Positions 25,501 to 36,510 of a DNA stretch of 64,000 bases are shown one piece after another. How positions within the stretch are numbered: the first letter of the stretch is position 1; the number at the start of each line of letters is the position of its first letter. The position numbers were made by a program, and so were the translations under genes. Source of the DNA: Nymphaea colorata (lineage: Eukaryota; Streptophyta; Magnoliopsida; Nymphaeales; Nymphaeaceae); the NCBI RefSeq assembly GCF_008831285.2, contig NC_045138.2, forward strand, positions 36,013,115 through 36,077,114. Direction: 5' to 3'. Below the pieces are notes generated by a model. It searched no databases. It saw only the letters and a program-made list of their open reading frames with translations, and had not been told where the DNA came from.

Positions 25501-26652
25501 AGAATGAAAGCTGTGATTGTGACCTCTAGCATCTTATAGGTGAATTTAGTGATAAAAAAGGCCATAAATTGCGCTCACCTGACTCAAAAAGTTCATTGAT
25601 TCTTTAACCACATCCCTAAACCTATCATCATCATGCCATCCAAGCTTTGTAACCCGACAAAATAGTTGTATTAAAGATGCCGTAACAAAAGGCTGCAACT
25701 CAGGTCCCCTCGCAGCCAGATAGCTGATCAGGTAATGTCCTTAAAATAAACCAACAATAACATACAACAATTATGAAGAAACAATAGAATTGATAAAAGT
25801 TAATACACTTGGCATGCCCATTGAAGTATATAAGCAATGCAATTGAGGTACACAAACAAGAAAAAAATTGTGATTGTTCTATGTTGAAGCACAAAAATAA
25901 GGCAACACATTGAAATTCAGGTCCTCTGACTAGCCTGGTAGCTGATTGGTAGTTTGCCTACAATCAACTAGAAAGGAACAACTGCAGAAGAAAATGAAAG
26001 TATGAAACTGAAAATAGCCAGGCAAATATACAAACAAGGTAACTGAATTAATATGACAAGTAGAAACTTGTAAATGGATCACCAAGTTGATGAGAACAGG
26101 TTAGACAAGAGTGCTAAAGACAGTGTTCAGTAATGTTGTAGAACATATGGTAGGAAATTTCCTTGAACATGAGATCACAAATTGAAAACAAATACCCCTA
26201 CTTCACAGATTTCCAACTTTATTAACCCTGATGACATCTACAGAGTTCCAACCATACATCCTCATTGTATCAATCAATTCCAAACAAAAAAAAAATATAT
26301 GCGGTTGACCATCCATGACCAACCACAGATAGCAAGCAGCAGACACGAATCTCATAGAAAGGCCTAACAGCCCTAGCACAGGCAAGAACATATGAATAAG
26401 AACGTTACTGATATCAAGTCGCAACTGCAATGAAAGGCTGTGATCTGTAACTTGCTTCAATAAGCTTGAACTTGCCAACATAAGTGCATAAGGAGAGACT
26501 GCATTGTCCAGAATGTATTGACATTGTGAGATGTAATCAACATTCACTGACAGGCACTTTAATGTGCTCTCAGCATGGGCCCTTTCAGCTGAATCCTGAG
26601 AATTGTAAAGTCGCTCACAGAGTGCTTCAAGTTGTGCTAAGCCCTCCATCAT
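6459..26652 (-). CDS. XPO7: Exportin-7 (XPO7/RanBP16-type importin-beta family), 28 coding exons, 1055 aa
   Basis: Nuclear transport receptor of the importin-beta family that binds RanGTP and carries cargo through nuclear pores; the plant single-copy form is Arabidopsis At5g06120. Minus-strand coding exons: 26652-26409, 25739-25579, 24069-24004, 21573-21456, 21338-21229, 21149-21054, 19982-19859, 17739-17672, 16578-16492, 16404-16252, 16123-16028, 15820-15761, 15652-15531, 15450-15363, 14929-14825, 14737-14633, 14496-14444, 14348-14282, 13514-13380, 12165-12053, 11911-11818, 10495-10276, 10134-10004, 9374-9228, 8937-8809, 8096-7998, 7468-7430, 6596-6459. All borders are GT-AG, phases agree, and the sum (3168 nt) is divisible by three. 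Characteristic stretches include [114 protein letters not shown] and the end [17 protein letters not shown]. Length fits the family (about 1050-1090 aa). ATG ATG at 26652/26649 is the chosen start; no disruption is seen. Large introns, up to 2.4 kb, stretch the gene to 20 kb. Confidence 0.95.
8380..8562. repeat. Two-unit tandem duplication in an XPO7 intron
   Basis: CATTGTAATGGCACCTCTAT occurs near 8417 and again near 8516, each followed by a similar 25-bp continuation ending GGAAATGA. The preceding GGACAG-GCTGC-TTGC-TAAGCA block is also repeated (near 8382 and 8463). The two units differ in length by an insertion of about 18 bp, so the period varies from about 81 to 99 bp. It lies in the intron between the exons at 8937-8809 and 8096-7998. 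Confidence 0.6.
12811..13080. repeat. Repeat-like AT-rich segment in an XPO7 intron
   Basis: The segment opens with GTCACATGGGTACGGAGAC and closes with GTACCCGTCTCATGT-like sequence, around an AT-rich core with an (AT)n run at about 12894-12910. The opening resembles that of the segment at 22354 (GTCACATGGGCACCG). It is most likely a degenerate non-autonomous transposable element; family and exact borders are not clear. Confidence 0.35.
14505..14624. repeat. Perfect-period 60-bp tandem duplication in an XPO7 intron
   Basis: Unit 1 is 14505-14564 and unit 2 is 14565-14624, both starting CCAAAAAAGT and ending CAAATTTG or TAAATTTG, with only a few differences. The array fills almost the whole short intron between the exon at 14737-14633 and the exon at 14496-14444, starting 9 nt past the donor side of the upstream exon. 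Confidence 0.8.
18035..18340. mobile_element. hAT-type MITE with 8-bp target site duplication, in an XPO7 intron
   Basis: The element is 306 bp. It begins TAAGCCTGGGCATCGGG and ends CCCGTGCCCAGGCTTA, forming terminal inverted repeats of about 16 bp. It is flanked on both sides by GTTATTGT (18027-18034 and 18341-18348), an 8-bp target duplication typical of the hAT superfamily. The interior is GC-rich at both ends and very AT-rich in the middle, and has no open frame, so it is non-autonomous. It sits in the 2.1-kb intron between the exons at 19982-19859 and 17739-17672. The intact target duplication suggests a fairly recent insertion. Confidence 0.88.
22354..22965. repeat. Probable degenerate transposable element with compound microsatellite
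   Basis: Lies in the largest XPO7 intron (24003-21574). The left end GTCACATGGGCACCG and the right end ..TTTTCCCTGTGAC read as short imperfect inverted repeats (GTCACATGG against GTCACAGGG). The interior contains (CATA)n, (TA)n and (TTTA)n runs at about 22446-22580. No transposase is visible, and I cannot define a convincing target duplication. The left end resembles the segment at 12811. Confidence 0.4.
22446..22580. repeat. Compound microsatellite (CATA)n-(TA)n-(TTTA)n
   Basis: A run of CATA units is followed directly by a long TA run and then TTTA/TTTG units. Such tracts mutate quickly and would be polymorphic between individuals. It is intronic to XPO7. Confidence 0.9.
25343..25386. repeat. 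Short tandem duplication, about 25 bp x 2
   Basis: GAGAAAGGGCTTATGACCGA followed by AACCT occurs twice in direct succession inside the XPO7 intron between the exons at 25739-25579 and 24069-24004. There is no evident function. Confidence 0.7.
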
Positions 26653-26981
26653 TGGAAATAGAGGATTTTCCAACAGTCAAGAAATTAAGAATCCACCAAT
26701 AAATATTTCCTAGCTAATTGATTCTTTCCCACAAACATGTTAGAAAACTAGAAGATCCCACAAAATGCTGTTAAAATTTTATTAGAAAGGATTTTGCAAC
26801 TTTCTCCTGGCTCAAATCAAACCATTATATTGCTGACCAGGCGAAGAGCTGGTATGAATACAACTACCACAATAAATGTTGCATTATATACAAGCACATG
26901 TGACAGTATGTTTCATTGCAATAGTTTTTCATATTGGACAATTCCCCTTGAATGGCCAAACTAAAAATCAGTGATCAAGTA

Positions 26982-27057
26982 CTAAGCGAGCGCTGCACAT
27001 AGACTATGCTGCAACAGGTGTATCTGCCCAACATCAATGTATTCCTCTGGATCAATC
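26982..27057 (-). other. Exon-like segment upstream of XPO7 (possible alternative 5' UTR exon)
   Basis: On the minus strand a good acceptor (TATTTCAG) precedes 27057, and the following frame stays open for 24 codons (starting IDPEEYIDVGQIHLL) until a stop at 26984-26982. It lies between the TATA-associated first exon near 28.4-28.6 kb and the XPO7 start at 26652. I do not recognise the peptide. It could be an alternative non-coding leader exon, the end of an unrecognised small gene, or chance. Confidence 0.25.
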
Positions 27058-28429
27058 CTGAAATACAGCAACAGAGAGCGAAGTCAACTATATTAATCAA
27101 TTCAAAAAAAAACATGATAACATATCAATCAATCTTGTGAACAGGGCCCATGTGCTTCAAAATGTAAATGAAGATGCGATCATACAAACAAGGGAAACCC
27201 AGCAGAAAGGAGAACCTATCTCAAATTTAACACAACATCTGATGCCAGGGGCACATCCAAAAAAAAATATGGAAGGGCGTGAGAATATGGAGGAAAACAG
27301 TTTCTAGAAAATGAATTTTCTGAATTTTTCAGAACTTCAGAAGGGTGATGATGCCCTCTGGTTCCGCCCTTAAATTGCACTGAAGCAACAGGAAAGAATA
27401 TCAGATTTTGAACTGAAAAAGTTCAGGCAATCTTGCAATTAACTAATAACCAAATGCCATAAATGAATAAAATAGACATGGTCAACCACATCCTATTTAC
27501 ATAAATATGCATATAAAAGTATGCTGCTTGCACAGATGAAGTTTAATCATTCAAACCACATTCAAGGAAAATATGGAGATGATCCATGTTACACTGCGGC
27601 ATAACATATTAACATTTACTTCATTTAAAGGTTATCCTCACTGTACACTAGGCAATTCAGCACATGGTGAGGAAGTCGAGCAGTTCCTTTACCGGTGCAC
27701 AAGGTTTAACCCATGAAATCAAGTGAACAAAGTCGGAGTCAAGAGGGCTGCCTTTCCTTATCCGATTTGAGGGTGAAAGTACAGCATAGGCGAATGTACA
27801 CCTGGGAAGCACTATCTGAGCAATCAAACATGCCCTAGATAGAACTTATGAGATCACGTAAATGGCAGGCAATCTCCACAAGCAAGCATGACATATTTTG
27901 ATAACCATCGGTACTCGAGCCATTGTTTGATAGGATAAAATGAATTAACGATACTATTGTCCGTTTCCTTTAGTCATAATGCCTCAACCTCGAATCTAAG
28001 GGAATGTAGCAAGCACCTATCCAGAATCTCATTTATTCTTCTTGCAAAATTGACGCGAGTTCCCTGGAAGTCGAGAAATAGATATTGGATCTAGAAAAGA
28101 GCCACCAGAAAAGAGAGCTAAAAATTGACGTACATCTGAATGACGAAAGATGAATACAGTATAGGGAGTAGCTGAACTGCAACAGATCTACTCAATACAA
28201 TAACAGTCGAGATCAAACCATCGAACTCAAAAACCTGACAAGTGCAGGCAACAGGAAACCCCGAAAATCAACCACTCCTTTCGTGCAAGGAGTCAAGGCA
28301 ACCAAATCAAACAAAAATCGCGATTTGAGAAGCCAAGAATCCGCCATCTCGAGATATTAAAGAAAAACACCTAAAATGACGATCAAGAATTGAAAGGTTA
28401 GAGCAAAACGAGGAAGATGGGCCGCTTAC

Positions 28430-28640
28430 AGAACAAAGGGCGAACACTGGGGAATCCGAGAGCGACCGATTGAGTGATTCTCCTCTCCCTTCCGTCTGAT
28501 CAATCTTTGATGCACGGAATGCCCTATAAATCCGGACAGATGGAGAAAAAAAAAGGGGGAAGGCGTGGATTTCTTTAGCGAGAAAAAGAAAGGGCAATGG
28601 GCAACCTAGCGCTCGATCTGCTCGCTGGGCAGTGGGAAAC
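28430..28640 (-). other. XPO7: Predicted 5' UTR exon of XPO7
   Basis: The segment starts about 30 bp downstream of a TATA box (28665-28673) and ends at a strong donor (TTCT|GTAAGC at 28430/28429). It contains no ATG on the minus strand, as expected for a leader exon. A plausible acceptor before the coding start is GCTAG at about 26710, giving a 1.7-kb leader intron. The exact transcription start and the splice partner are inferred. Confidence 0.5.
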
Positions 28641-28664
28641 GGCGAGAACGGGAGTTGCGGGACA

Positions 28665-28673
28665 CCTTTTATA
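28665..28673 (-). promoter_or_regulatory. TATA box of the XPO7 promoter
   Basis: TATAAAAGG on the minus strand, a near-perfect plant TATA consensus, lies just upstream of the predicted XPO7 leader exon. No competing gene start is visible on this strand. Confidence 0.6.
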
Positions 28674-28699
28674 GCCCACTAATTACCAGTCGTTTTTCT

Positions 28700-31600
28700 T
28701 TCCCTCCGTTTTCTCTCCATACACTGCTTGCCCGCGTTTCGTACACGAAGGAACAAGCTCTCGATCTTCTGAAGCCACGTCCGCCACACCGAAGTCCAAT
28801 TCCTCATTCGATCCTCTTCTTTTAGATAATTTCCAAATTTGCCGCACCTTGGTCGCATCATATAGAGGCCTTATTTTTCAGGTTCGATAAAATCGAAAGC
28901 CTCCATTATTTTCGTTTTCGTCCGCAACTGTTGTCCTCTCTGGTTTGGCGCGAAGCCGAGTCGATTTGTGCTGGGATGTCCGAACGGCCGGTTCGATTAT
29001 CAGCACGAAACGATACGGGAGGCGGCTCTTGGCAACTAATGAGCTCCTTTCAATCTATCGCTGCTCTGTGGTCACAGAGCGATGTGACATTCCCAAATGA
29101 GTCCTAGAGTTAGCAAAAAGAGACGAAGTTGGTCACACGTTGCACACTTAAACCGGTTCCGTCGAAGAATCGTCTATTGGGAGGGAAAAAAGGAAAAAAA
29201 CTGACTTATAAATTGACTCAAATTTGGTATACAGTTCAATTGCCTAAATCCAAATCTGCGTGATCTGATCCGATTATAAAAGATATTTCGGATTTCTCAA
29301 GATTCCATTTCAACATTTTAAGTTTGGATTCAATTCGGGCATGAATTTGATTACAAGGAGCCCCCCTCCCCTGTGCCTTGAAGGTCTATGATTGTGTTAG
29401 GGCCTCGGGTGTTGAAACAGCGCATGTGTCTTGCGAGAAAAAACTGAATCTACAATTGACAATGTACAATTTAAATTGCCGCCAATCCGACCAACTATGC
29501 TTTAAACTTGTTTAACTATGATGATTATAAAAAATCCAACTCGATTCAGATGTGTCAAAAGAGTGAATATATTTCAGGATTATGACATGACTTTGTACCC
29601 CTACCAGTAGTGTTCATCCACTTTTGGCCATGGCCACCACGATTGTGAAGGGTGCAAAGACTCTTGCCGTGACTTACGTCGTTGGTTGGCTTTCGTTGCA
29701 CGTCGTCTGATCTAAATGTTGTTAAAATAAATTTTTCTTCTTTAATAACTATGTTTCTTTGTTTTGTTTTTTTTCTTTTAATGGACCAAATGTGGCTGTA
29801 TAACGCACCTAGGTACGACACGGGATCGATGATGTTACATGATGCATTTGTGCGTGACATGGGTGATGTGATGAACATGCGACCATGGACATGTTCTCAC
29901 GGCAGATGGATGATCCTGCACGCGAGGAATCATCTATTTGCGTGCTCTAAATGCATCAACAACTATTTGGACATCCTACTAATAGAGAAGCACTTAAATC
30001 GAGATGTCATGAATTAAAATTTTCCATTATTCCTCAAGTTATGGCTTTCACTTTTAGAATATTTGCAATTAATTCATTTGAGGGAGGATAAAAGCCAACA
30101 AGAGTCTCAGGTTGAACTCTCGAAAATCAAAACATTGAGAAGTATGAAATAATACGAAATTATGTAATTTCGATGCAGCGAATGAGAGTTGGATAATTAT
30201 AAACATCACAAACAATCGAGAAGAAGACACGCAAAATAAGATTATGAATAAAAGTATTCGTGGACTAAAGCAAATCAAGAACGGCAAAAAGTGAAAGGTA
30301 CACAATAAGGACAACATGCATGAGCATGTCATCGGTCATCATCACCAAGAAGGAGGACGTTACTTGCAAGGAAGAAACTATTCCTTGAAGGTGAAAATTA
30401 ACCAATAAAGCAAGATACCATCACAACGTCATTGTCCATGCTCCACGAATTGAAGAATTCTTTCGAGAGCACAGGACAAATTGATTACTACTTGGATTAT
30501 ACACTTTTGGGAATGGCTGCTTGTGGGACAGGGTAGCCAGGACAGTGGGTTCGTCGTGGTTCACAAGTTTGATATTGGTCAGGACCTAGTTTTTCAACGG
30601 TCATAATGCTGACAAGACCCAGCTCGAGAACTGCGGACCCATCTCGATAAATGAAGTGGTTGATGTGTCTGCAAGGATATATATATATATATATAATAAA
30701 TTATCAACTTTTTTTTGTATAATCCAACCATATGTATGTAATTTTAATAATTGGTTGATATGGATTGTATACTAGGTCAATAATTATTAACTTTGAACGT
30801 GCGTTTGTGGTCATCAAAAAATTAATGGTTCTTACGACAACATTAACTTGGATTAGGGCTGCTGACAAGACTTAATGGTTTATATACTAGAATAAACTTT
30901 GCAATAACTTAATGGTTTGATTTTTGTTCATAAGTGCCTTGCAATACTTTTAACTAATGCATTAATTGACATTAGATAAAGTTTTAGTTGGTTTAAGGTT
31001 GCAGACAAGACGAGCTGGCCGAGCACCATGGCTTTGATCTTAGAACAATATCAAGTTGAGCTCGAGCTTGGCTTATTTGAGCCTGACCGAGCTCAAACTC
31101 AGTTTAGCTAAACTCAAGCACCAAGTATGATCAAGTATAGAAAATTGAAATTAAATAGCTGAAAGATATTGTTGGATGATGAGATATTTAAAACATGTCG
31201 ATGAAAGCACCATAAATTATCATTAGAAATACCATACACCATTGCTATGATATAAAAGGTTGCTAATGCTCCATATGGCCTAGTGTTTTTATAGATAGTT
31301 TTTTAAAAAATGAGACAATCTGGCAACATTGGCAGCCAGCTTATTTTGTTTGTCAATAAAATATAAAATAAAATTTAACGTTATTTTTCCAAAACTATTA
31401 TCTCCTAAAAGAATTAACATTTGAATTTGAGTCAAGCTTTGAGTGACTTGACTTGCTGTGCAGCCGATCGAGTGACCCTTATAACCAAGCAACTTAGACG
31501 GATTTAAATTATCATAGGAGCCGCATATGGGCAGGTCTGTCCAGTTGCTCAGATCATTCCCACAAAAACTCTTTATTTTTATCTTGGTCCTTTAAAATAA

Positions 31601-32687
31601 TTTGTCCCCTCATATACAGTAATCCGCTGCGAGGTGAGTAGTGCTCCTTAGCATAAAAATAAAATTTCTAGCCTCATCACTGCATCGAGGGACTTGGCAA
31701 TGACAAAAACCACACTCAACTTTATTTTTATTTTTTTAAGATTTTTCCATAGTTATTAAAAGGTTCCACAGTTTTTTGGCCAAATTAACGGTTAAATGAG
31801 AAAAATAATAACATTGAATATTTTCATGTTAGGCTTAACACGGAAACGTGATATTTTCCTCCCTGGCCCTATGAATATCATTGAGCTGCACGTCATTGAG
31901 GGTAGGAAGGGGTTTTGCTCCCCTTGGACGTTGTACGGAATGCAATAAACAGTCTGCCGTGTTAATTTTTTAAAATGTTTCAAAATATCGATTCATTTGG
32001 AAAATATCAAAAAGACTAACAAAACTATCTTATCCTTGGCAAAAGATAATCCATTAAAAGAATTCATCAATGACATTTTTTAATTAAATTCTTTAAGACT
32101 ACACGTCTCACTTTACATCTCATTCTTCGAACAAAAAAATGAAAAAAATCAAAGAGAAACTAGCCAAAAAAAAAGTAAAGCATAGATAATTATTTATTTT
32201 TGATTAGGAGTAAATAGTATTTTTAAATATATCTTAATGTTTTTTATTTATGAAGCCTGTATGTTTATTATTTTATAAAATTACAGATCGTTTTATATAT
32301 ATTAGAATCCTAACCAGAGATGGTATGTTAAAGATTTAAAACGACAAAAATATACTTGATGGACAATGTAAAGACTAACTTTTCATAAAAAATAAAAATA
32401 TCGCAATGTGAAACGATAGAAATTGATTTTTACAATAGCCACCCCGAAATCGTGACGGCCAATCGGGCTTATCAACATCACGAGTTCCTGTCATCTGCTT
32501 GGTGTTGACTTGCAGTAGCCACCGGATGGCGATGTAATCCCGACGCGGAGGATTGATCGTTGATGTGCTTATCTACAGGGTCCAGCCACGCGATCTCTAA
32601 GTTAAGCCGCACAGAATTCCTGCTTCAGCTCATCATTTCATCTTCTCATAAATTCAAGCAGCAGCACCACCCTCCGGAATCGAGACG
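28700..32687. other. Intergenic DNA between XPO7 and the first polyamine oxidase
   Basis: The two flanking genes diverge. No recognisable gene is present. From about 30330 onward the sequence is the first copy of the segmental duplication carrying PAO, so 30.33-32.69 kb is shared, with gaps, with 35.98-39.97 kb. A (TA)n run lies at about 30677-30697. The last 700 bp before 32688 are strongly conserved between copies and should hold the PAO promoter and 5' UTR. Short frames at 29.55-30.02 kb are unsupported. Confidence 0.55.
30488..30660 (-). pseudogene. Unrecognised ORF remnant, copy 1
   Basis: A minus-strand open frame ends ..YPVPQAAIPKSV-stop and is shared in the same frame with copy 2 (36145 onward), where it extends further upstream. 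The copies differ at many amino acids (YRDGSAVLELG against YGDGSAVFKLG), so selection on a protein is doubtful. No family is recognised. It is probably an old gene fragment carried along with the PAO duplication. Confidence 0.25.
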
Positions 32688-35600
32688 ATGTCGCCATTTT
32701 GTTTCCTACTTTTCTTGGTCTTCATCGCTCCATTGGCGGCATCATTGTCACAGCGTCACCACAAAGTGATCATAGTTGGAGCAGGAATGTCAGGTACCTA
32801 TACAAACTTTATTTTCAGCGATACCCATCTTTCACTTCTTGACTTGGATGATGTTCAAATCCTCATTTGTCCAAGAAGACCATTGCAGAGCCCTGTTCTT
32901 AGATAAGGTTCTCAACTTCTCACTTCTCAAGGACAAAGAAAAACGCTACTGCTTCATATATTTGCAATGGGAAAAAATTGTGGCTCTGAGTTTATTTCTT
33001 CCTTTCTTTTGCGGGACTAGGTATTATGGCTGCCAAGAAGCTTTCAGAAAACGGGGTTGATGATTTCTTGATATTGGAAGGCAGTGATCGGATCGGAGGC
33101 AGGATGCACAAGCGTGAGTTTGGGGGGAAAACTGTTGAGATTGGTGCCAATTGGATTGAGGGCGTTGGTGGGCTTCACTTGAACCCGTTACTAGAGCTTG
33201 CCCATGAGTCAGGACTCAGAACATTCTTCTTCGATTACTCCAATATCTCGTCCAATTACTTCGATTCAAAGTTGTGATTGTACTTCTTTTCCTTTTATAC
33301 AGTTTACGTTAGCTGCTAAACTATACAACGAGTCCCTTTCCTTGTTTATTTTTTGAATGTTTTTCCTCTTCATCAGTGGTAAAGCTATTCCACTTTCCGA
33401 GGTTTTGGACATAACGAAAAAACAAGAAGCTTCGAACAAGTTCAGCACTAATTTGGTAGCAACAATACGAGCTAACAACGAAGAAGACGTTTCTGTTTTG
33501 GAAGCCCACCGCATTTTTGGATAGTAAGTTTCCCTATACGAATCAGTCCGCGCATTAGTCTCTGCTTCGGATCTTACAGTTTCAGGCTGAAAAGAATGTT
33601 AATGTTGGTTGTTCAAACAAATGGAATTAATTGTAGCGTTCCAGAAACACCTTTGGAGATGGCAGTAGACTATGTCGATTTTGACATGGAGATGGCAGGT
33701 AGCCATAAATTTATGTTTTATGAAACGAAAGTGTGTTGAATTTGGTGGAATCTGATTTTCTTCGTACACCTTCCATTTTGTTGATATGTTCTTATCACAG
33801 AACCTCCAAGAGTGACCAGTCTGAAGAGTGTAACGCCCCTTCCAACGAACTCATACTATGGTGCATCTTCGCGCTTTGTTGCTGATGAAAGGGGATATGA
33901 GCAGCTAGTTCATGGTTTAGGTGGTAAATTTCTAAAATCAGTGGATGGGAGGTTGACTGACGGGCGCCTAATTTTAAGAAAGGTACCATCGTGGGTGTGA
34001 TTCTGGTGTTCATTAAATCTCATTTTGTAGTTATTAATAACTTCAATTCCGGTCAGGTTGTAAGGGAAATTCACTACAGAGATGACTGTGTTCACGTTTT
34101 TGTTGAAGATGGAACTTCTTACAGTGCAGAATATGTCATACTTTCCATTAGCTTAGGTGTTCTTCAAAGCAAGCTTATTCGTTTCAAACCTGAATTGCCT
34201 GTAAGTGTGGATAGAATCCTGTTCATGTTCCCTACATACTCTACAGAAATGGATCAATTACTAACGTGCTGGCTTTACTATCTTGCAATTTATCTGGACT
34301 TAGCGATGGAAGATCCTTTCCATGTTCAAGTTTGACATGGCAATCTACATGAAGATATTTCTGAAGTTTCCACATATATTCTGGCCTTCTGGCCCAGGAA
34401 CTGAAGTTTTTTCGTATGCGAGTGAAAGAAGGGGTTACTATAACTGTTGGGAGGTGGGTGCTCTCTTTTTTGGAGACCAAAATAATGCATCTTGTTAATT
34501 GATTGTAGTTGAACGTCTGGTAGCATATGGCATGTACAAAATGTCTGAGGCTTACTGCTCAACTCTTTGTTTCCAAAGCACTTGGAGAAGCAGTACCCGG
34601 GGTCGAACATACTTTTTGTAACAGTTACAGATGATGAAGCCAGGCGTATTGAACGTCAGTCTGATAACGTCACCAAAGACGAAGCAATGGACGTGCTCCG
34701 TAAAATATTTGGCCCTGAAATTCCTGATGCTTTGGATATTCTTGTTCCAAGATGGGGAATGGATAGACTTCAACGTGGATCTTACAGTAACTGGCCGATA
34801 GGCGTAACAGATGACGATTTCAACAAGCTAAAGGTAGTGCCCTTTAAACGTTGCTTTCACTATTTATCAACCAAGCACTTACAAATTCGGCTCTCTATCA
34901 AACTGTATTTGGCTTTAGGCTCCTGTTGGACGCATTTATTTTACGGGCGAGTATACGAGCTTGCACTACAATGGTTATGTCCATGGCGCCTATTTTGCAG
35001 GTACCTTTTTCCTGCTTTATCATCTGCTGTGCTTTTCTGGCTTAACCTTGTATTGCTTTTCAAAGTTTCACGTCTCAGATTCAAGTACGGGAGTTTCCTT
35101 GAAAGGTTCCCGAAAATGTGCAGGTGAAATAAGATCATAGTGTCATAATTGCTGTCAGTAACCTTATGCAGTAGGAGAAAGCCATATTCTGCAGCATCCA
35201 CTGCCAACACTCACAATTTTGAATAAACCTTGTCTTTTTTCCATAAAAAAATTAGCGGGAACTTAGGAAAACAAGTTTGAAGAAGTAATAGGGCGAAGAG
35301 AAAAAAGCTAAAAATGTGTGTGTATTATAAGGAGAAGCCTTCTCAAAGAAAGGGGTGGTAGGCCTGTTGGCTATACCCCCTGCCATTCAACTCTTTCAAT
35401 TACTGAAACAACTGAAGATAACTGGCTTCATGCATTGGACTGTGCTATCCGAAAGGCCAGTTATAGTTTCGTTCGCAGTGACCCTTGAGTGAATAACATG
35501 CAGGAAAGGAAATGGCCTCCTTGAGATTCTGCTATTGCATGTCATTGTGGTGTGCTGTCGACTCTGATCCGGTAGATTTGCATGTAGTACTTTTCTCGAC

Positions 35601-35881
35601 ATCCTTGCTGCTTAAGTGCACTATTCACATATGTAGAACTGATCAATAACCGTAAGGAGAAATGGTAGCTAGCTCTTAATCAGCCACTTAAGGTAGGCCA
35701 ACAGTTGCAGTTATTACATGAACTAGTTTTTCATGTAACAGTGTTTTGCTAATTTCCTTCATAAGAATGTCTCTTTTCTCTTAATGCATAAATTTGAAAA
35801 CCAACAGGTATGGAGACCGCTTCTGATGTTCTGAAGAATTTAAGAAAGCGATGCTGCTTAGTTGTCAAGAAACAACAATGA
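32688..35881 (+). CDS. PAO1: Polyamine oxidase, apoplast type, copy 1 (10 exons, 483 aa)
   Basis: FAD-dependent oxidase that breaks down spermidine and spermine, releasing H2O2, diaminopropane and an aminoaldehyde (the maize PAO / Arabidopsis PAO1 class). Exons: 32688-32793, 33021-33270, 33377-33523, 33637-33698, 33801-33982, 34057-34200, 34304-34453, 34579-34833, 34919-35000, 35808-35881; all GT-AG, total 1452 nt. Residues 1-20 ([10 protein letters not shown] onward, ending LAASL) are a clear signal peptide, so secretion is expected. [10 protein letters not shown] (27-36) with E55 and RIGGRMHK (59-66) form the FAD dinucleotide fold. FDMAIYMK (307-314) carries the lysine equivalent to the flavin-contacting lysine of maize [17 protein letters not shown] to GAYFAG (433-460) is the C-terminal FAD motif. 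The last exon adds a basic tail ([13 protein letters not shown]). The long 807-bp last intron is conserved in the second copy. No disruption is seen. Confidence 0.93.
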
Positions 35882-36144
35882 CAGATGAGCGAATCAATAA
35901 ATGCTATAAGCTAGAAATAATTTTTGAATGCAAGTTACTCTATTTACTTTGAAAACTCCTTGTGCAGCTAAGAATGCATCATGTCATCACCACCAAGAAG
36001 GAGGACGTTACTTGCAAGGAAGAAACTATTCCTTGAAGGTGAAAACTAACCAATAAAGCAAGATACCATCACAACGTCATTGTCCATGCTCCACGAATTG
36101 AAGAATTCCTTCAAGAGCACAGGACAAATTGACTACCACTTGGA

Positions 36145-36510
36145 TTATACACTTTTGGGAATGGCTGCTTGTGGGACTGGGTAGCCAGGACAGTGGGCTC
36201 GTCGTGGTTCAGAAGTTTGAGATTGGTGAGGACCTAGTTTTTCAATGGTGATGATGCTGAGAAGACCCAGCTTGAAAACTGCGGACCCATCTCCATAAAT
36301 GAAGTGGTTGATGTAACAGGAAGGATCCAAAGCTTTCATTGAGGTTGTATACATTCGCGCAGAACTTCCAAAATTTGAGGTTTCTTTTGAAGCACGGGCC
36401 TGGTTGGGATCCGAATCAACAAGGCACAATCGTACTGTTGGGATGGGAGAAGGGTAGAAAGAGAGCGATACAAACCATATATTTTGCCCTCTAGGATATA
36501 AACTTCTCAT
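36145..36510 (-). pseudogene. Unrecognised ORF remnant, copy 2 (121 codons)
   Basis: Partner of the fragment at 30488-30660. The open frame contains NHFIYGDGSAVFKLG and ends ..PQAAIPKSV-stop. The upstream half has no counterpart in copy 1. I do not recognise a family. It could be an exon of a decayed gene or a chance frame; nothing adjacent supports a full gene. Confidence 0.25.

Larger units (their letters stand above)
30327..35977. repeat. Tandem segmental duplication, copy 1 (carries PAO copy 1)
   Basis: Collinear direct repeat with 35977-43233. Matching blocks include 30342-30660 with 35985-36310, 30780-31510 with 36900-37630, 31518-31840 with 37820-38090, and 31998-35977 with 39238-43233. 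The copy 1/copy 2 boundary lies where ..AATGCAT of the copy 1 tail meets CATGTCATCACCACCAAG of the copy 2 head. Copy-specific gaps explain the different lengths (5.65 against 7.26 kb). Confidence 0.88.

Noticed and set aside
29555..30017. Overlapping frames on both strands in the XPO7-PAO interval
   Set aside because: No family features, no promoter or splice partners, and both strands open at once, as expected by chance.
34851..35127. Open frames continuing past PAO exon 8 and exon 9 in the genomic sequence
   Set aside because: They read through the intron after the donor at 34833 and beyond exon 9; the spliced frame gives the conserved FAD motif and the final exon instead.
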